Source: Seohaeicola saemankumensis (GTDB lineage Bacteria > Pseudomonadota > Alphaproteobacteria > Rhodobacterales > Rhodobacteraceae). From it: a stretch of DNA of 64,000 bases. The stretch covers positions 124,001-188,000 of the forward strand of contig NZ_JAIUZI010000007.1 in the NCBI RefSeq assembly GCF_020171285.1, given 5' to 3'. Position numbers and translations under genes: made by a program. The notes beneath the pieces are model-generated. The model was given only the letters and a program-made list of their open reading frames with translations, was not told where the DNA came from and did no database searches. How positions within the stretch are numbered: position 1 is the first letter of the stretch; the number at the start of each line of letters is the position of its first letter. This document shows positions 62,619 through 64,000 of this stretch, piece by piece.

Positions 62619-62663
62619 CCTGTCACAACGGCTTCCTGGCGTGGCGGAGAACCCTAATGGAGC
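62619..62663 (+). ncRNA. SAM/SAH riboswitch upstream of metK
   Basis: The sequence TCACAACGGCTTCCTGGCGT (62623-62642) is a near-exact match to the SAM/SAH riboswitch core I know from Rhodobacterales. A 5-bp stem pairs 62622-62626 with 62641-62645 (one G-U), and the loop GCTTCC can pair with GGAGC at 62659-62663 to make the pseudoknot. That GGAGC is the ribosome-binding site of metK, 7 nt before its ATG. When S-adenosylmethionine or S-adenosylhomocysteine binds, the site is hidden and translation falls, giving feedback control of SAM synthesis. Confidence 0.9.
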
Positions 62664-62669
62664 GCTTTC

Positions 62670-63851
62670 ATGTCCCGTAAGAATTACACTTTCACTTCGG
62701 AATCCGTATCCGAGGGGCACCCCGACAAGGTGTGCGACCGCATTTCCGACGCCGTGTTGGATGCCTTTCTGGCCGAAGAGCCGCAGGCGCGCGTGGCCTG
62801 TGAAACCTTTGCCACCACCAACCGGGTAGTGATCGGCGGCGAGGTGGGCCTGTCGGATCAGGACAAGCTGCACGAGTACATGGGCAAGATCGACCAGATC
62901 GCCCGGGACTGCATCAAGGACATCGGGTACGAGCAGGACAAGTTCCATTGGAAGACCTGCGAAATTACCAACCTGCTGCACGAGCAGTCCGCCCACATCG
63001 CGCAGGGTGTTGACGCCTCTGCCGACAAGGACGAGGGCGCGGGCGACCAGGGTATCATGTTCGGTTACGCCACCACCGAAACACCGGCGCTGATGCCGGC
63101 GCCGATCCAGTACAGCCACGCGATCCTGCGGCGGCTTGCCGAGGTGCGCAAGAATGGCACCGAACCGGCGCTGGGCCCGGATGCGAAATCGCAGCTGTCG
63201 GTGGTGTACGAGGATGGCAAGCCGGTTGGCGTCAGCTCGGTCGTGTTGTCGACCCAGCATCTGGACGAGGCGCTGACCAGCGCCGACATCCGCGCTATCG
63301 TCGAGCCCTATATCACCGAAGTGCTGCCCGAGGGCTGGCTGAGCGCCGCGACCGAGTGGCACGTGAACCCGACCGGGAAGTTCGTGATCGGCGGCCCCGA
63401 CGGCGATGCCGGTCTGACCGGGCGCAAGATCATCGTCGACACCTATGGCGGCGCGGCCCCGCATGGCGGCGGCGCGTTCTCCGGCAAGGATCCGACCAAG
63501 GTGGACCGCTCGGCCGCCTATGCGGCGCGCTACCTCGCCAAGAACGTGGTGGCAGCAGGCATGGCAGAACGCTGCACCATCCAGCTGAGCTATGCCATCG
63601 GGGTGTCCAAGCCGCTGTCGATCTATGCCGATACGCACGGCACCGGCGACGTCGCGCCTGCCGACATCGAGAAAGCCGTGGGCGCGGTCATGGACCTGAC
63701 CCCGCGCGGCATTCGCGAGCACCTGCAGATGAACAAGCCGATCTATCAGCGCACGGCGGCCTACGGTCATTTCGGCCGTGAACCGGATGCGGACGGCGGT
63801 TTCAGCTGGGAGAAAACGGATCTGGTCGAGGCGCTGAAAAAGGCGGTGTGA
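62670..63851 (+). CDS. metK: S-adenosylmethionine synthase
   Basis: A 393-residue enzyme that makes S-adenosylmethionine from methionine and ATP. Conserved blocks are [19 protein letters not shown] near the N terminus, [12 protein letters not shown], and the P-loop-like [19 protein letters not shown] in the C-terminal half, with the active-site Lys. The usual length is 380-420. It is controlled by the SAM/SAH riboswitch in front of it and ends at a strong terminator. The MiaB, UbiG-type and rRNA methyltransferases of the cell, including RsmE here, depend on its product. Confidence 0.97.
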   Translation: MSRKNYTFTSESVSEGHPDKVCDRISDAVLDAFLAEEPQARVACETFATTNRVVIGGEVGLSDQDKLHEYMGKIDQIARDCIKDIGYEQDKFHWKTCEITNLLHEQSAHIAQGVDASADKDEGAGDQGIMFGYATTETPALMPAPIQYSHAILRRLAEVRKNGTEPALGPDAKSQLSVVYEDGKPVGVSSVVLSTQHLDEALTSADIRAIVEPYITEVLPEGWLSAATEWHVNPTGKFVIGGPDGDAGLTGRKIIVDTYGGAAPHGGGAFSGKDPTKVDRSAAYAARYLAKNVVAAGMAERCTIQLSYAIGVSKPLSIYADTHGTGDVAPADIEKAVGAVMDLTPRGIREHLQMNKPIYQRTAAYGHFGREPDADGGFSWEKTDLVEALKKAV

Positions 63852-63879
63852 CCGGGATCGTTTCCGAAGCGGTTTTGAG

Positions 63880-63904
63880 CGGGCGGCCATGGGCCGCCCG
63901 TTTT
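63880..63904 (+). terminator. Rho-independent terminator after metK
   Basis: A perfect 9-bp stem, CGGGCGGCC (63880-63888) with GGCCGCCCG (63892-63900), a 3-nt loop and TTTT, 28 nt after the metK stop. The remaining 96 bp of the window show no supported gene. Confidence 0.85.
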
Positions 63905-64000
63905 GCGTTTCGCAGGCTGCGATGATGTGCGGCCCCGCCCAGCGTCCGGGGTAGTCGCAATCACAAAGAAGCGGAATGCGGGGCTATCGAAGGGCCGCGG

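Noticed and set aside
63767-63964. Minus-strand open frame across the metK end and its terminator
   Set aside because: It runs through a strong hairpin terminator and has no homology signal.
63976-64000. ATG at the right edge as a possible next gene start
   Set aside because: Only eight codons are visible and there is no clear ribosome-binding site; it cannot be supported from this window.

Overview
The window is a gene-dense, high-GC stretch of chromosome that looks like a member of the Rhodobacterales (Roseobacter/Paracoccaceae side of the Alphaproteobacteria). The strongest evidence is a SAM/SAH-type riboswitch directly upstream of metK, a class known almost only from this order. Supporting signs are the order miaB ... 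phoH-ybeY-corC-lnt-metK, an Irr-type Fur regulator without a heme regulatory Cys-Pro motif beside fabA-fabB-fabI, the run uvrC-pgsA-moaD-moaE, and proteobacterial/plant-type gshA. I found no tRNA, rRNA, CRISPR array, insertion sequence or prophage; the region reads as core chromosome with some catabolic and envelope genes.

Layout. 1-3.1 kb: the end of an assimilatory nitrate operon (nirB 3' end, nirD, nasA). 3.1-5.3 kb: divergent AraC-type regulator and pobA (4-hydroxybenzoate to protocatechuate). 5.4-14.3 kb: mixed genes (DUF445 membrane protein, phasin-like protein, crotonase, DMT exporter, CoxG-like protein, two-gene ABC-2 exporter, S49 protease, tiny membrane zinc-ribbon protein, Ca2+/Na+ antiporter, pteridine-reductase-type SDR). 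14.3-14.6 kb: an AT-rich island with a perfect DnaA box. 14.6-18.0 kb: uvrC, pgsA, moaD, moaE. 18.1-24.1 kb: coiled-coil protein plus large BON/OmpA protein, ubiA, rsmE, an unknown membrane protein, gshA. 24.2-28.4 kb (minus): pyrB, three unknown membrane proteins, a degenerate dihydroorotase and plsY in one overlapping cluster. 28.5-31.8 kb: a 30-cysteine secreted repeat protein, an Fe-S-less family-4 uracil-DNA glycosylase, phosphoesterase, LysE exporter, moaB. 31.9-36.8 kb: RND efflux adaptor and pump. 36.8-42.9 kb: Nudix, DsbD-alpha-like protein, YqgE, a two-cysteine SqrR/BigR-like ArsR regulator, enolase-superfamily enzyme, Zn alcohol dehydrogenase, MFS transporter. 43.0-48.5 kb (minus): pcaB, esterase, pcaD, a threonine dehydratase-like enzyme, hydrolase, haloacid dehalogenase. 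48.6-54.2 kb: nitronate monooxygenase, small membrane protein, fabI-fabB-fabA divergent from irr, phytanoyl-CoA dioxygenase-like enzyme. 54.3-64 kb: unknown 289-residue protein, miaB, a three-gene envelope group (secreted protein, OmpA-like protein, lipoprotein), phoH, ybeY, corC, lnt, metK.

Functional links. Nitrate assimilation needs molybdopterin, and moaD, moaE and moaB lie in the window. pobA makes protocatechuate; pcaB and pcaD act two steps further down the beta-ketoadipate pathway, but sit 40 kb away. fabA, fabB and fabI make unsaturated fatty acids, and plsY, pgsA and lnt use acyl chains in phospholipid and lipoprotein assembly.

Points most worth a second look: a 33-residue module shared by two adjacent envelope proteins (57.5-58.4 kb), the 30-cysteine secreted protein, the pyrB cluster with a catalytically dead-looking dihydroorotase and three unknown membrane proteins, the glycosylase that has lost three of four Fe-S cysteines, and two families of intergenic palindromic repeats (two and three copies).
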